A DNA stretch of 64,000 bases from Scatosoma sp900555925 (lineage in GTDB: Bacteria; Bacillota; Clostridia; Christensenellales; Borkfalkiaceae). The notes below the pieces were generated by a model, which saw only the letters and a program-made list of their open reading frames with translations, ran no database searches and was not told the origin of the DNA. The position numbers were made by a program, and so were the translations under genes. Within the stretch, counting starts at the first letter, position 1, and the number at the start of each line of letters is the position of its first letter. Location of the stretch: the NCBI GenBank assembly GCA_959603585.1, contig CAUGYD010000005.1:1-64000 (forward strand), written 5' to 3'. Of the stretch, positions 42,655-51,890 are shown in pieces.

Positions 42655-42684
42655 CCCGTTCCGCGCTCGAAACGCAAAACGGGT
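42654..42684 (-). terminator. Terminator of the hydrogenase gene
   Basis: ACCCGTT / AACGGGT stem with a 17-base loop; on the minus strand TGAC-TTTTT follows. Confidence 0.6.
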
Positions 42685-42720
42685 CGTTTTTCTTTTTTTG
42701 ATTTTTGAATTTTCCGTCCG

Positions 42721-44229
42721 TTACGGCAAATCGATTTCGTACAATTCTTTGGGCGGGATTTTCTTCGTGGAATTTTCCACGAATTTTTTGACCTCCGCCG
42801 TCGCCCTTTCTACGGAAAGATTTGTGCCCGCGCCCGCTACACAGCCGCCCGGACAGCCCATTCCTTCGATAAGGCAGCCGTTTTTCTTGCCCAATTTGGC
42901 GAGAATCAATACTTTCTTGCAGGCATCGAGTCCTTCCGCGTGCTCGATTTTCACATCGACGCCGGGATAGTAAGCCTTGACGCATTGTTCGATCGCGGAG
43001 GCGACGCCGCCCGCCACGGCATATCCGCGCCCCGCGCCCGTGGCTTCATGCATGGCACAGCCTTCGGCGTATTTCGAGAAATCGATCTCCTTCGCCGCGA
43101 ACATGCCCGCAAGCTCCTCGAACGTGATGACGAAATCCACGTCGCTCCGAACGGACGCGCGGGAAGCCTCCAATTTTTTGGCAGCGCAAGGCCCGATAAA
43201 GACCACGCGGGCCTGAGGGGTTTTCTGTTTTATCTTGCGCGCCGTCGCGACCATGGGCGTCAGAGCCTGAGAGACCTCTCCGATCAGCTGCGGGAACTGT
43301 TTCTTGGCGAGCATCGCCCACGCGGGACAGCAGGAGGTAAGAAGGAACGGGAGTTTTCCGGGTACCACCTCTTCTACATAGTGATGTGCTTCCGTCGCCG
43401 CGCCCACGTCCGCGCCGCTGGCGACCTCGTGTACCTCTTTGAAGCCGATATCTTTCAAGGCGCCCTTAATCTGCGCGAGAGAGACGTTTTCCCCGAATTG
43501 TCCGACAATGGCGGGCGCGACCTCCGCCACGATATAATCCCCTTTCTTGATCGCCTGAATCAGTTGAAAAATCTGAGACTTGTCGGCAATCGCGCCGAAG
43601 GGGCAACTGACCATGCACTGACCGCAGCCGACGCATTTATCGTTGTCGATTTTCGCTCGGCCGAGTTCGTCCGAAGAGATGGCTTTGATTCCGCACGCCT
43701 GCGCGCAGGGGCGAACCTTATGTGCGATGGCATCATAGGGACACGCCGCTTTGCATTTGCCGCAGCGAATACACTTCTCCCTGTCGATGACGGATTTTCC
43801 GTCGACGATGGAAATGGCGCCCTTGGGACAAGCCGCCACGCACGCTTTCGCGACGCATCCGCGGCATTGATTGGTGACTTCATAGACGTTATCCTCGCAT
43901 TTATCGCATGCGGAGGGAATCACCTGCATTAAAGGCGGTTCGTAATATTTATCGGAGATATTGCTCTGATCCAGACCACTGGTAATGTGTACGGGTTTAT
44001 CCGAAGGCCTGAGCGACATGCCCATCGCCAGCCGTACCCGCTCGGAAGCAATTGCACGTTCGCGGTAAATGCTCTCGCGGTATTGGGGTACCTCCGTAGG
44101 GGTAATGGTGTAGGGAATTGCTTCGATATCGCTGTTGATATCTTCGGGCGCGGAATTGTAGGCGACTTTCGCCACTTCCTTAAAAACTTCGTGTCTCAAA
44201 CGTACGACGGAAGTTTCCAATCCTCTCAT
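42721..44229 (-). CDS. [FeFe] hydrogenase catalytic protein, group B-like
   Basis: 502 residues. After an N-terminal ~100-residue extension come several cysteine-rich ferredoxin motifs (CDKCEDNVYEVTNQC, CRGCVAKACVAACPKG, CIRCGKCKAACPYD, CVGCGQCMVSCPFG at about 105-215). The H-cluster domain keeps all signatures: L1 TSCCPAW with the proton-relay cysteine, L2 FIGPCAAKK, L3 MGCPGGCVAGAG. This layout matches the group B (monomeric) [FeFe] hydrogenases of anaerobic Bacillota. It should be a soluble enzyme linking ferredoxin to H2. No hydE, hydF or hydG maturase is in the window. It follows an ABC importer operon with its own promoter at 44285-44313. Confidence 0.88.
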   Translation of the reverse strand: MRGLETSVVRLRHEVFKEVAKVAYNSAPEDINSDIEAIPYTITPTEVPQYRESIYRERAIASERVRLAMGMSLRPSDKPVHITSGLDQSNISDKYYEPPLMQVIPSACDKCEDNVYEVTNQCRGCVAKACVAACPKGAISIVDGKSVIDREKCIRCGKCKAACPYDAIAHKVRPCAQACGIKAISSDELGRAKIDNDKCVGCGQCMVSCPFGAIADKSQIFQLIQAIKKGDYIVAEVAPAIVGQFGENVSLAQIKGALKDIGFKEVHEVASGADVGAATEAHHYVEEVVPGKLPFLLTSCCPAWAMLAKKQFPQLIGEVSQALTPMVATARKIKQKTPQARVVFIGPCAAKKLEASRASVRSDVDFVITFEELAGMFAAKEIDFSKYAEGCAMHEATGAGRGYAVAGGVASAIEQCVKAYYPGVDVKIEHAEGLDACKKVLILAKLGKKNGCLIEGMGCPGGCVAGAGTNLSVERATAEVKKFVENSTKKIPPKELYEIDLP

Positions 44230-44284
44230 AGTTCTTTCTTCTCCTTTTGCGTCCGATATACAGGACGGATTGACATTCTATAAT

Positions 44285-44313
44285 ATCATATCGCAAACGA
44301 AAAAAATTGTCAA
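44285..44313 (-). promoter_or_regulatory. Promoter of the hydrogenase gene
   Basis: On the minus strand TTGACA and TATGAT are separated by 17 bases, about 55 bases before the start codon. Confidence 0.65.
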
Positions 44314-44361
44314 ACGGATACACACTCGCAAATGGTTTTTTTACATCGTTTTTACAGATTT

Positions 44362-45048
44362 TCAGCACTTTTCCCCTTCCAGCAATACGGAAAGCAATTT
44401 TTGTCGTTCCTCGCAGGGCGCCGCATACTCCGAGGGAAAAACCTCCCGCTTCAAAGAAACGTCCGCCGCCACCTGCCCGCTTTTTAACACGATTATCCGA
44501 TCGGCGAGCATCAACGCCTCCTCCAAATCGTGCGTAACGAACACGGCCGTCCGCTTTTCGGGCAAAGATTTCCAAAGCCGAGCGAAAACTTCCGTCAATC
44601 TAATTTTCAGCGCCGTATCCAATGACGAAAAAGGTTCGTCCATCAACAAAAGTTCAGAAGGAATCAAAAACGCACGAGCGAGCGAAACCCGCTGTTTTTC
44701 ACCGCCGGAAAGTTCTCCGGGACGCTTATCCGCACACTTTATAAGTTCCGTCTTTTCGAGAATATCGTCGATTTTCTCCGGCGCTCCGCCCGCATAGGCG
44801 AGGTTTTGTTTTACGGTCATATTGGGCAGCAGGCGCGGCTCCTGAAAGATATAAGAAACCCGTTTCGGGACTCCCGAAAGATTGCCCGAAAAGGGAACGA
44901 GCCCCGCCAAGATATTCAAAAGCGTCGTCTTTCCGCCGCCCGATTCCCCTAAAACACAGAGAATTTTCCCATTCTCTATTTCGAGAGAAAAATTTTCAAA
45001 AACCCTTTGCGGGCCGTATGCCTTAGATATGTCCGAAAGCCGTATCAT
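44362..45048 (-). CDS. ABC transporter ATPase (SsuB/ThiZ-like)
   Basis: 228 residues. Walker A GESGGGKTTLLNILAG, Q-loop YIFQEPRLLPNMTV, signature LSGGEKQRVSLARAF, Walker B LLLMDEPFSSLD, H-loop VFVTHDLEEALMLAD. It powers the permease encoded immediately upstream (4-base ATGA overlap). The family serves sulfonate, taurine, nitrate or thiamine-precursor uptake. The substrate cannot be read from sequence; co-location with hydrogenase genes is suggestive. Confidence 0.88.
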   Translation of the reverse strand: MIRLSDISKAYGPQRVFENFSLEIENGKILCVLGESGGGKTTLLNILAGLVPFSGNLSGVPKRVSYIFQEPRLLPNMTVKQNLAYAGGAPEKIDDILEKTELIKCADKRPGELSGGEKQRVSLARAFLIPSELLLMDEPFSSLDTALKIRLTEVFARLWKSLPEKRTAVFVTHDLEEALMLADRIIVLKSGQVAADVSLKREVFPSEYAAPCEERQKLLSVLLEGEKC

Positions 45049-45803
45049 ATCCGCCTCCTTGCCGCGTATGCGGCAGCCGCGCCCAAGCCTTCCAATAAAA
45101 ATCCCGCTATTACGACAAGCGCGGTCAAAGCGAACAGCGCGGGCACCTCCACATAAATTTTCGCCTCCTGCATCATGCCGCCGATGCTCTGATAGGTATT
45201 GGCAAGCACTTCGGCCGAAACCGTAAGTTTCAAGGAAAAGGACAGCGCCGCGGCGGCTTCCCGAAGAACATAAGGGGCGGCAGAGGGAAGATATAATCCG
45301 AAAATTTGCTTTCTTATGGGAACACGATATATTTTGCTCATTTCCACCAGCTTCCCGTCAACCTGCTTCAACGCCGAAAAAATTCCCGAATAAAGAAGCG
45401 GAAACAGTGCAAGAAACGCCACGGCGACGGGAGCTTGAACGGGCGTCGTCCAAACGAGAATAATGAGAATGACGGCCATTGTGGGAAGACTTCTCATCAC
45501 GGACACCAAAGGCGACAAAAAATGTCCCAGCGAAGGCAGCAGGTAAGCGGCCGTCGCCAAGACTGCCGCTCCGAAAAAGGAAATAAAAAATGCCGTTAAT
45601 GTACGCAGAAACGTATTAAAAAACGCGTTCCAAAATGCTCCGTCTTTCAGATATTCCCCGACTTTTTTCATAGCCGACGAAAAGGACGGAACGAGATAGT
45701 CGTTCTTTACGAGAATGTGCGCCAACAGCCACGCCGCCCATAAAAAGGCGAGCGCGGCTACCGACCATAAAAGATTTCTCAAAAAGAATTTCTTTTCAGG
45801 CAT
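45045..45803 (-). CDS. ABC transporter permease (SsuC/ThiX-like)
   Basis: 252 residues with about six membrane helices (LLWSVAALAFLWAAWLLAHI, FFISFFGAAVLATAAYLLPS, LTALVVIAGFLLEGLGAAAA). The EAA-loop region is visible as KQVDGKLVEMSKIYRVPIRK. It forms the channel of the importer, with the ATPase downstream (4-base overlap) and the binding protein upstream (8-base overlap). A strict three-gene translational chain suggests a fixed complex in the cytoplasmic membrane. Confidence 0.87.
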   Translation of the reverse strand: MPEKKFFLRNLLWSVAALAFLWAAWLLAHILVKNDYLVPSFSSAMKKVGEYLKDGAFWNAFFNTFLRTLTAFFISFFGAAVLATAAYLLPSLGHFLSPLVSVMRSLPTMAVILIILVWTTPVQAPVAVAFLALFPLLYSGIFSALKQVDGKLVEMSKIYRVPIRKQIFGLYLPSAAPYVLREAAAALSFSLKLTVSAEVLANTYQSIGGMMQEAKIYVEVPALFALTALVVIAGFLLEGLGAAAAYAARRRI

Positions 45804-46788
45804 AATAGTAGAAATTATCCGAAACAGCCTTTGCCGATTCGGGATTGACCTTGATCATCTTTTCGAGGAAGCCGTTTACCTCTTCTTTGCAATCCGACGC
45901 CTTCTCAAAACGGATTCCCGAATGTTCGATGGCAGTCGCGGAAAGATTGTTCTCCGTCAGAGAGGGAGTCAAGCCGTCCGTAAGATGAGAGGATACGGCG
46001 GAAACGATCGTCTTTATCTCCGCCGTTTCCAGCCATTTTGCGGCGTTTGTCATAGATGTCATAAAGCTCTTTACCCAATCTTCGTGCGTCTGTATCAGAC
46101 TCTTTTTCGCAACCAATACCGCTTGGGGATACCCCTTTTCACCGCCGTAAAGCTGCTGCAAGTTTCCGACAAATTCCAAATCAGTCTTGGACACCTTCAA
46201 ACTTGCCGCAGGCTCGGGCGCCACGTAACAATCCAATCCCGTGGCAGGGCTTACCGCGTCGGGCGTCACCGCTTTCAGATTGACCTTGTCCGCCGCTGGC
46301 TGAGTGTCGTTTCCCATTTCCTGCCAAGGAATTTCGTTTTGTCCGAGAATGACTTTGAAAGTAAGCCCGGGTACGTTTTGGAGTTGGACGACCCCGACGG
46401 TTTTTCCGATCAATTCGTCCAGATTTTCCGCCGTATATTGAACGGAAGTATCCGTCGAAAGCATATATAAATTGCCGTGCGTCACGGATCCGAGCATTTG
46501 ATAGGTCTCCCCCGTTCCCAAAAGTTTACTGGCGAGATTCAAGGGAAGAATACAGAGATCGGCTTTGGGATTTTCCCCCGTGACATAAGTCTGAATGGTG
46601 GAAGAATCGACGACATGATAGCTTTCCGTGTCCGATTCGGAAGCCATAAGCTGCGCCATAGCCAAGGCAGGCGCACCGTCGGGCATATAAATTTGTATTT
46701 TAGAGTCGACCTTCGTCGAACAAGCGGAACCGACAAAGATAAATGCGGCGGCGAGCGTTCCGCATATTGCGGATAAAATTTTTTTCAT
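45796..46788 (-). CDS. ABC transporter substrate-binding lipoprotein
   Basis: 330 residues from MKKILSAI (AAGGAG 9 bases upstream). Signal peptide with lipobox VGSACS predicts anchoring outside. The mature part has the NMT1/SsuA-type fold (IQIYMPDGAPALAMAQLMAS, then DLCILPLNLASKLLGTGETY, GKTVGVVQLQNVPGLTFKVI). It delivers a small ligand to the permease. Ligand unknown; the relatives bind sulfonates, thiamine pyrimidine precursors or similar anions. The TM1266 regulator gene is just upstream. Confidence 0.87.
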   Translation of the reverse strand: MKKILSAICGTLAAAFIFVGSACSTKVDSKIQIYMPDGAPALAMAQLMASESDTESYHVVDSSTIQTYVTGENPKADLCILPLNLASKLLGTGETYQMLGSVTHGNLYMLSTDTSVQYTAENLDELIGKTVGVVQLQNVPGLTFKVILGQNEIPWQEMGNDTQPAADKVNLKAVTPDAVSPATGLDCYVAPEPAASLKVSKTDLEFVGNLQQLYGGEKGYPQAVLVAKKSLIQTHEDWVKSFMTSMTNAAKWLETAEIKTIVSAVSSHLTDGLTPSLTENNLSATAIEHSGIRFEKASDCKEEVNGFLEKMIKVNPESAKAVSDNFYYYA

Positions 46789-46891
46789 GAGTGTATATCT
46801 CCTTTTTGATATTTTCAAATTTTTCCGACAAAGAATTACGGCGCTTTGCCGATATTCTACTATTCGGAAAAGTTTCAAGCATTGGCCATAT

Positions 46892-47140
46892 TCAAATTTT
46901 TCCAAACAGAGCTTTGACGGCAACATTGTCTATCTTCCCCAATTTTCCCGTCAAAGCATTGGTAATTTCTATCGGAGCGTCGAGTACGACGGACAGCACA
47001 GAAACGCTTTTTTCCCTATACGGTATCCCCATTCGGCCGAGAATATATTCACCGTATTCGGAGAGAAGCCCGTTTACCTTTTCGCTTTCCGAACGATCGG
47101 AAACGAGAATACTTACGACGGCTATACGTTTTTCAGTCAT
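46892..47140 (-). CDS. TM1266-family iron-only hydrogenase system regulator
   Basis: 82 residues from MTEKRIAV (AAAGGAG upstream). An ACT/NikR-like beta-alpha fold: EKRIAVVSILVSDRSESEKV, EYGEYILGRMGIPYREKSVS, LDAPIEITNALTGKLGKIDN. Members of this family sit beside [FeFe]-hydrogenase genes in Thermotoga and Clostridia and are thought to be regulatory. It precedes the ABC transporter and follows the hydrogenase-like gene, making the group coherent. The molecular role is not established. Confidence 0.85.
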   Translation of the reverse strand: MTEKRIAVVSILVSDRSESEKVNGLLSEYGEYILGRMGIPYREKSVSVLSVVLDAPIEITNALTGKLGKIDNVAVKALFGKI

Positions 47141-47332
47141 AAAAAAACTCCTTTGCCCGGACGGCAAAAGAGTTTTACGCTCCCCCGATACGAACGGAGC
47201 GCTTTTTCCTTATAAATATCAAACATTACGGTCGGAGAAAACCTTCCGTTTTGTTTTCAAAGTTTTCGGATTCTTCTTTTGCCGTCAGATAATTCTTTCG
47301 GTTTAAGTTTTGTCATTGTAAATTTCAGAGTT

Positions 47333-49261
47333 TCAATTTCTGAATTTTCTCATTCTCTTTAATTTTCTGCGCTCTTTGCGGGAAAGCGTTCTATGATAAG
47401 GCTCCGGAGAGTGTCCCGCAGAATTTTCTTTTGTTTCTTCGTTCAACTCCTCCTCATCGATGTCTTGTGAAGTCTCTTCCGGCTCCATAGCATCTGTATT
47501 GGACGAATTTACAATTTCGCTTTCTTCCGCAGTTATTTCTTCTGTTATTTCTTCGACAGCAATTTCCGTATCTTCCGCCTTTTCCTCCGATTGTCCGACG
47601 CTATCTTCGACAAAGGGGGCTTCGGCTTCTTCGGGATCTTCTGTCTCTTGCGTCTCTTCCGCCGTGTCTTCCGTAGCCGCAACCTCGTCCAAAATATCTT
47701 CAAGCGTATCTTTTTCAGATTCTGCTTCTGCGTTTACAGACTCCTCCACGGAATTTCCCTGCTCCGTCAGGATTTCCTCGACGTTTTCTTCCTCGTCTTT
47801 TCCGTCTTCCGAAGCAGACTCGCTCGCGTCTTCTTCAAAGAGCTCCTCTAACGGTTCTTCTTCAATATCGTCTGTAATGTCGTCCGCCGCGGCGATTTCT
47901 CCTTCTCCCCGAGAAATTTCCTTAGGATCGTCCGTTATTTCTTCATTCGACGTTTCGATAACTTCTTCAGTCGGTTCCTCAGCGGGCACCTCTTCTACCG
48001 TCTCAACAGCTTCGGCTGTCTCTTCGATCGGTTCTTCCGCGGGCACCTCTTCTACCGTCTCAACAGCTTCGGCTGTCTCTTCAATCGGTTCCTCGACGGG
48101 CTCCTCTTCTACTGGCTCGATATTTTCCGCCTGTTCTTTTTCAAGCCGTGACCTAAACCCTTCTGCGAATTCTGCCGTAAATTCGGGGGAAGCAAAATTC
48201 ATAGCGGATTCGTTTTGTTCGGGGGAACGCAAGGCGCAAGTCTTGTCCATATAATAGAGTCCCGCGGCACGAAGTTTTTCAGTCATTTCATCGGATGTAA
48301 TTTGGCCGCCGCCCGAAACGCACCCGTCAGGGCAAACGGATACTTCTACAAAGTCATAAATACTTTCGCCCGCAACTATTTTTTCCGCCAATTCGTCCGC
48401 GGCTTTCAGACCGCAAACCACCGCGGCCTTTATCGTCAATTCTCCGACCTGAATTTCAGCTTCTCTAAATTCCTTTCGACTGCGGATGCCGCTATATTCT
48501 ATCTTTGCAAAGGCGTCTTCGGACTTATCCTCGCTGAGCGCGCGCACAATCGCTTCGGTAACGCCGCCCGCGGTTCCCGTCAAAATTCCGGCGCCGGTAT
48601 AAGCAGTAAAAGGCTCATCCGCTTTTTCGTTTTTGAGAATACGCAGGCGGATCTTCTCTTCGGCAAACATTTCGGAAAGCTCGTCCGTCGTCAAGACCAA
48701 ATCCACGGACGGAATTTCATCTTCGGAAACCTCCTCGCACTTTTCAGCAGCACAGGATACTACCGCGATGACCTTTGTTTCCTTGCCGTCCTCCAAAGCC
48801 TCAAAGCATTTTTTCAAGCCTTCTCCCAACGTCTGCATGGGGGAACGACAGGAAGAGAAATGTTCTTTTAAGTCGGGATACCGATTTTCCGCATAATGCA
48901 CCCAAGCGGGACAAGACGCCGAAAACATGGGCAGCTTTCCGCCGTTTTTCATTCTTTCGGCGAGCTCTTCCGCTTCCTTGGCCGCGACGATATCGGCGGC
49001 AAAAGCGGCATCGACGACAAAATCCGCGCCGATTTTTTTAAGGGCCGCCACGATTTTTCCCATTGCGTCTTCGCCGCGCGCCAAACCGAATTTTTCACCC
49101 AAAGCCACTCTCACGGCAGGAGCTATCTGCACGACAACGCGCGTCGATTCTTTATCCCCCCGCAAAATTTCCCAAGCCTTGTCCGTTTCGTTTTTAATGG
49201 TCACGGCTCCCGTAGGGCAAACGGCCTCCCGTTCTTCGCCGTCGATAACTATGTAACTCAC
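47333..49261 (-). CDS. [FeFe] hydrogenase-like protein with a long acidic tail
   Basis: 642 residues from a GTG start (AAGGAGG 8 bases upstream; upstream frame lacks a site). Only one cysteine of a ferredoxin domain remains (EAVCPTGAVTI). The H-cluster domain (about 50-355) keeps the four cluster ligands: C117 in SASCPAW, C170 in VVSCAAEK, C310 and C314 in SVCPDGCVSGGG. The proton-relay cysteine before C117 is Ser, as in sensory-type hydrogenases. Residues about 370-620 are a Glu-rich, probably disordered tail with a tandem unit EEPIEETAEAVETVEEVPA. The end is basic (RTLSRKERRKLKRMRKFRN). A redox or H2 sensor is plausible; catalysis is doubtful. Confidence 0.82.
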   Translation of the reverse strand: MSYIVIDGEEREAVCPTGAVTIKNETDKAWEILRGDKESTRVVVQIAPAVRVALGEKFGLARGEDAMGKIVAALKKIGADFVVDAAFAADIVAAKEAEELAERMKNGGKLPMFSASCPAWVHYAENRYPDLKEHFSSCRSPMQTLGEGLKKCFEALEDGKETKVIAVVSCAAEKCEEVSEDEIPSVDLVLTTDELSEMFAEEKIRLRILKNEKADEPFTAYTGAGILTGTAGGVTEAIVRALSEDKSEDAFAKIEYSGIRSRKEFREAEIQVGELTIKAAVVCGLKAADELAEKIVAGESIYDFVEVSVCPDGCVSGGGQITSDEMTEKLRAAGLYYMDKTCALRSPEQNESAMNFASPEFTAEFAEGFRSRLEKEQAENIEPVEEEPVEEPIEETAEAVETVEEVPAEEPIEETAEAVETVEEVPAEEPTEEVIETSNEEITDDPKEISRGEGEIAAADDITDDIEEEPLEELFEEDASESASEDGKDEEENVEEILTEQGNSVEESVNAEAESEKDTLEDILDEVAATEDTAEETQETEDPEEAEAPFVEDSVGQSEEKAEDTEIAVEEITEEITAEESEIVNSSNTDAMEPEETSQDIDEEELNEETKENSAGHSPEPYHRTLSRKERRKLKRMRKFRN

Positions 49262-49341
49262 CTTCCGATCCTCCTTGTTTTCCCGACGGAATCTCAATAT
49301 TTTTATCGATTCCGTTTTTTTGCGAATACTATATTGACTTT

Positions 49342-49370
49342 ATTATATCACAGTTTCCGAGCTTTTTCAA
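49342..49370 (-). promoter_or_regulatory. Promoter of the hydrogenase-like gene
   Basis: On the minus strand TTGAAA and TATAAT are separated by 17 bases, about 80 bases before the GTG start. Confidence 0.7.
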
Positions 49371-49423
49371 TAGTTAAGAAAAAAATTTTTTGGATTTTTT
49401 TGACTTTTTCCCCGCATAAATTT

Positions 49424-50050
49424 TCAAAGCGTCAAAATCACTGATTCCACCTCGGGAAACGAATACAGAACGGCGGCGGGTTTTTCGGACTTTCCGAACC
49501 CGTAAGCCGCCCATATAAAAGGAATCCCCGCATAGCGGCAAGCGACTTCGTCCATGCGGGTATCGCCTACATAGATACAATTTTTCAAATTTTCTTTCTC
49601 CATGAGAAGTTTTAAGTTTTCGCCTTTATTTTTCCCCGTCATTCCCGCGCATAAATAATCCTTGACGAACGGGCCGATTCCGGTAAAAGAAAATAATTTT
49701 TCGATATATCCGCACCCGCAATTGCTGACGATAAAAATTCCATAGCGACCGGACAGCCGCTTTAAGGTTTCAAATACGCCCGGGTATAAGTTTCCGCCCT
49801 CTTTTTCGAGCAGTTTGAGCTGCGTGTCCATACAATCTTCCACAATATCGTTTCGTTCTTTTTTCGACAGGCCCCCGCAAAGCTCCTCCGCGATTTCGGA
49901 AGGAAGTTTCCCCATATACGAATTGACCTCTTCCACGGTAAACCTTCTCGAAAGTCCGCGGCGGCGATAGACTTCGTTCCAACTCTTTGTAATCGTCTCC
50001 GAACTGTCCCACAAGGTCCCGTCCACATCCAAAATAATATTTTTGACCAT
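49424..50050 (-). CDS. HAD-family hydrolase (phosphoglycolate phosphatase-like)
   Basis: 208 residues. Motif I IILDVDGTLWDSS (nucleophile Asp 8), motif II IFIVSNCGCGYI, motif III TGKNKGENLKLL, motif IV YVGDTRMDEVACRYAGIPFI. A cap domain occupies about residues 16-80. HAD phosphatases of this subgroup remove phosphate from small sugars, such as phosphoglycolate. The substrate is not readable. It starts one base after the alcohol dehydrogenase stop with AAGGAAG inside that gene's end, so the two are co-translated. Confidence 0.88.
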   Translation of the reverse strand: MVKNIILDVDGTLWDSSETITKSWNEVYRRRGLSRRFTVEEVNSYMGKLPSEIAEELCGGLSKKERNDIVEDCMDTQLKLLEKEGGNLYPGVFETLKRLSGRYGIFIVSNCGCGYIEKLFSFTGIGPFVKDYLCAGMTGKNKGENLKLLMEKENLKNCIYVGDTRMDEVACRYAGIPFIWAAYGFGKSEKPAAVLYSFPEVESVILTL

Positions 50051-50051
50051 C

Positions 50052-51179
50052 TTATGCTTCCTTTACAATATCGCTTTTCAAATAAATGCGCAACAAGTCC
50101 TCTTTATCCCTGAAATAAGTCGTTCCTTTCAGTTTCGGACTGTCCGCCACCTCTTCCGCATACCGAATCAACGCTTCGCGCGGATACCTGATATGCCCTT
50201 TCAACAGCAATTTCAAAACTCTTCTGAACTCTTCGGCGTCTTTCGTCCCCGCGGCGCGGAGAATCTTTTCCGTCCGTTCGGGAAGCCGCTCCTCTGCGAG
50301 CGCAAGCATTTCGCCGAGCAATACGCCGTTTGCCTCACCGTGGTCGGTTCCGTAATGATACGTGAGCGCGTATCCGAGCGTATGCACCGCCGTCGTCCCC
50401 GCCTGTGCGATGACCGTCCCCGCCAGCATGGAAGCATACAACAAAGTATCTCTTTCGGATAAAGACAGAGCCGAAGATGCTTGCAGTTTCGGAAATATCC
50501 CGAACAGCAAGCGGATGCTTTCGAGCGCGACCAAGTCTCCCTGCGGAGTAGATTTTGTCGTGAACATTCCCTCCACCGCGTGAGAGAGGGCGTCTATCGC
50601 CGTATGAATCGTTGTATTCCAGGGCAGGGAAAGCATGTATTTCCCGTCGAGGAAGGCAAGTTTCGGAAACATTTCGGGAGCAGACAAGCTCGTTTTCGTT
50701 CTCTTAAAATCGTTGGTGACGATCGCATACGGAGTGACTTCGCTGCCCGTGCCCGCCGTAGTCGGCACCGCGACGACGGGAAGAATGTCCTCGCTCCAAC
50801 CTCCCAAAAAAATCCCCTCGTCCGTCCTCGGCTGTATCACGAGGGCGGCAATTGCCTTTGCGGCGTCCATGGGAGAACCGCCTCCGATCCCTACGATAAA
50901 ATCCGCATGCATTTCCCGCGCCTTCGCAGCACCCTTTTGTATGCAGGAAACAACGGGATTGGGCGTCACCTCGTCGAACACCTCAAATTCCTGTCCGTTT
51001 TCTCTTAGCGCCGCACACATATCCGCGAGAGAACCGTTTGTCGCGGAGCTTTTTCCCGTCACGATCAACGCGCGTTTTCCGAGCGGAGACAAAAGCAGAG
51101 CGTTATTTTTCACGCAATCCCGCTCCGAAACGATTTTCGTCGGCATGTACCATGTGTATTCAAAAGAGGATTTTTCCAT
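50052..51179 (-). CDS. Iron-containing alcohol dehydrogenase
   Basis: 375 residues. NAD-binding glycine motif VGIGGGSPMDAAKAIA, and the metal-binding region IHTAIDALSHAVEGMF followed by HTLGYALTYHYGTDHGEANG (the coordinating histidines). It catalyses aldehyde/alcohol interconversion with NAD(P)H, typical of butanol or ethanol pathways of Clostridia. The substrate is not readable. It sits between trmB and the HAD gene on the minus strand. Confidence 0.88.
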   Translation of the reverse strand: MEKSSFEYTWYMPTKIVSERDCVKNNALLLSPLGKRALIVTGKSSATNGSLADMCAALRENGQEFEVFDEVTPNPVVSCIQKGAAKAREMHADFIVGIGGGSPMDAAKAIAALVIQPRTDEGIFLGGWSEDILPVVAVPTTAGTGSEVTPYAIVTNDFKRTKTSLSAPEMFPKLAFLDGKYMLSLPWNTTIHTAIDALSHAVEGMFTTKSTPQGDLVALESIRLLFGIFPKLQASSALSLSERDTLLYASMLAGTVIAQAGTTAVHTLGYALTYHYGTDHGEANGVLLGEMLALAEERLPERTEKILRAAGTKDAEEFRRVLKLLLKGHIRYPREALIRYAEEVADSPKLKGTTYFRDKEDLLRIYLKSDIVKEA

Positions 51180-51185
51180 GCCCGT

Positions 51186-51878
51186 TCAATTCTCCTCCAA
51201 TACCGCTTCTACCGCACAGATGGGTTGTCCCGACGAAATAAACTTCGCCTCGTATTCGGTGACGATATTTTCTTTGGGATTTCCGTCTTTATGCAAATCG
51301 TAAGTGACTTTTTCCAAGCGGAATCCGCAGGCGGTATATTCTTCGAGGGAAAATTCAAAAAAGTCCCTGTTGTCCGTCTTTTGAAGAATTCTTCCGCCCT
51401 TTTTCAAAAGTTTTTTATAAATCTCCAAAAAATTCCGATGCGTGAGTCTCTGCGTCGCATAGCCGAGCTTCGGCAGCGGCGTGGAAAAATTCAGATAAAT
51501 TTTTCCGAGGGAATTTTCCGGAATATAGCAGGGCAGACATTCGGCGCGGATATTGAGAAAGCGGATATTTTCTATTCCTTGCCTTTTCGCTTCCTCCATG
51601 GGCGTCAAAATGACGTTGCTCATCTTTTCGAGTGCAAGATAGTTGATATCCGGATTTTTTTCGGCAAGAGCGCAAATAAAACCGCCTTTCCCGCAGCCGA
51701 TTTCCAATTCTACGGGGAAATCGTTTCCGAACACGGCGGGAAAATCGACGAGCGCGCGGTAATTTTCCGCCGCTTCCTTCATGTTGAGAATTCCGCCCGC
51801 GCCGCGCGCGAGAAGAAGGTCTTTACAGGCCTCCATACGACTTTCGAAATTGCGCTTTTTTCTCATTCTCATGGACAT
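51186..51878 (-). CDS. trmB: tRNA (guanine-N7)-methyltransferase
   Basis: 230 residues, typical length. SAM-binding motif VELEIGCGKGGFICALAEKN near 80, then YLALEKMSNVILTPMEEAKR, IYLNFSTPLPKLGYATQRLT (the family has NFSDPWPK) and the C-terminal end. It makes m7G46 in tRNA variable loops. AGGAAAAG precedes ATG. It is 12 bases after dut and 6 bases before the alcohol dehydrogenase gene. Confidence 0.93.
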   Translation of the reverse strand: MSMRMRKKRNFESRMEACKDLLLARGAGGILNMKEAAENYRALVDFPAVFGNDFPVELEIGCGKGGFICALAEKNPDINYLALEKMSNVILTPMEEAKRQGIENIRFLNIRAECLPCYIPENSLGKIYLNFSTPLPKLGYATQRLTHRNFLEIYKKLLKKGGRILQKTDNRDFFEFSLEEYTACGFRLEKVTYDLHKDGNPKENIVTEYEAKFISSGQPICAVEAVLEEN

Positions 51879-51890
51879 GGCGTCTTTTCC

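Noticed and set aside
47460..48254. Ser-rich plus-strand frame of 264 codons
   Set aside because: It is the antisense image of the Glu-rich repeat tail of the hydrogenase-like protein.
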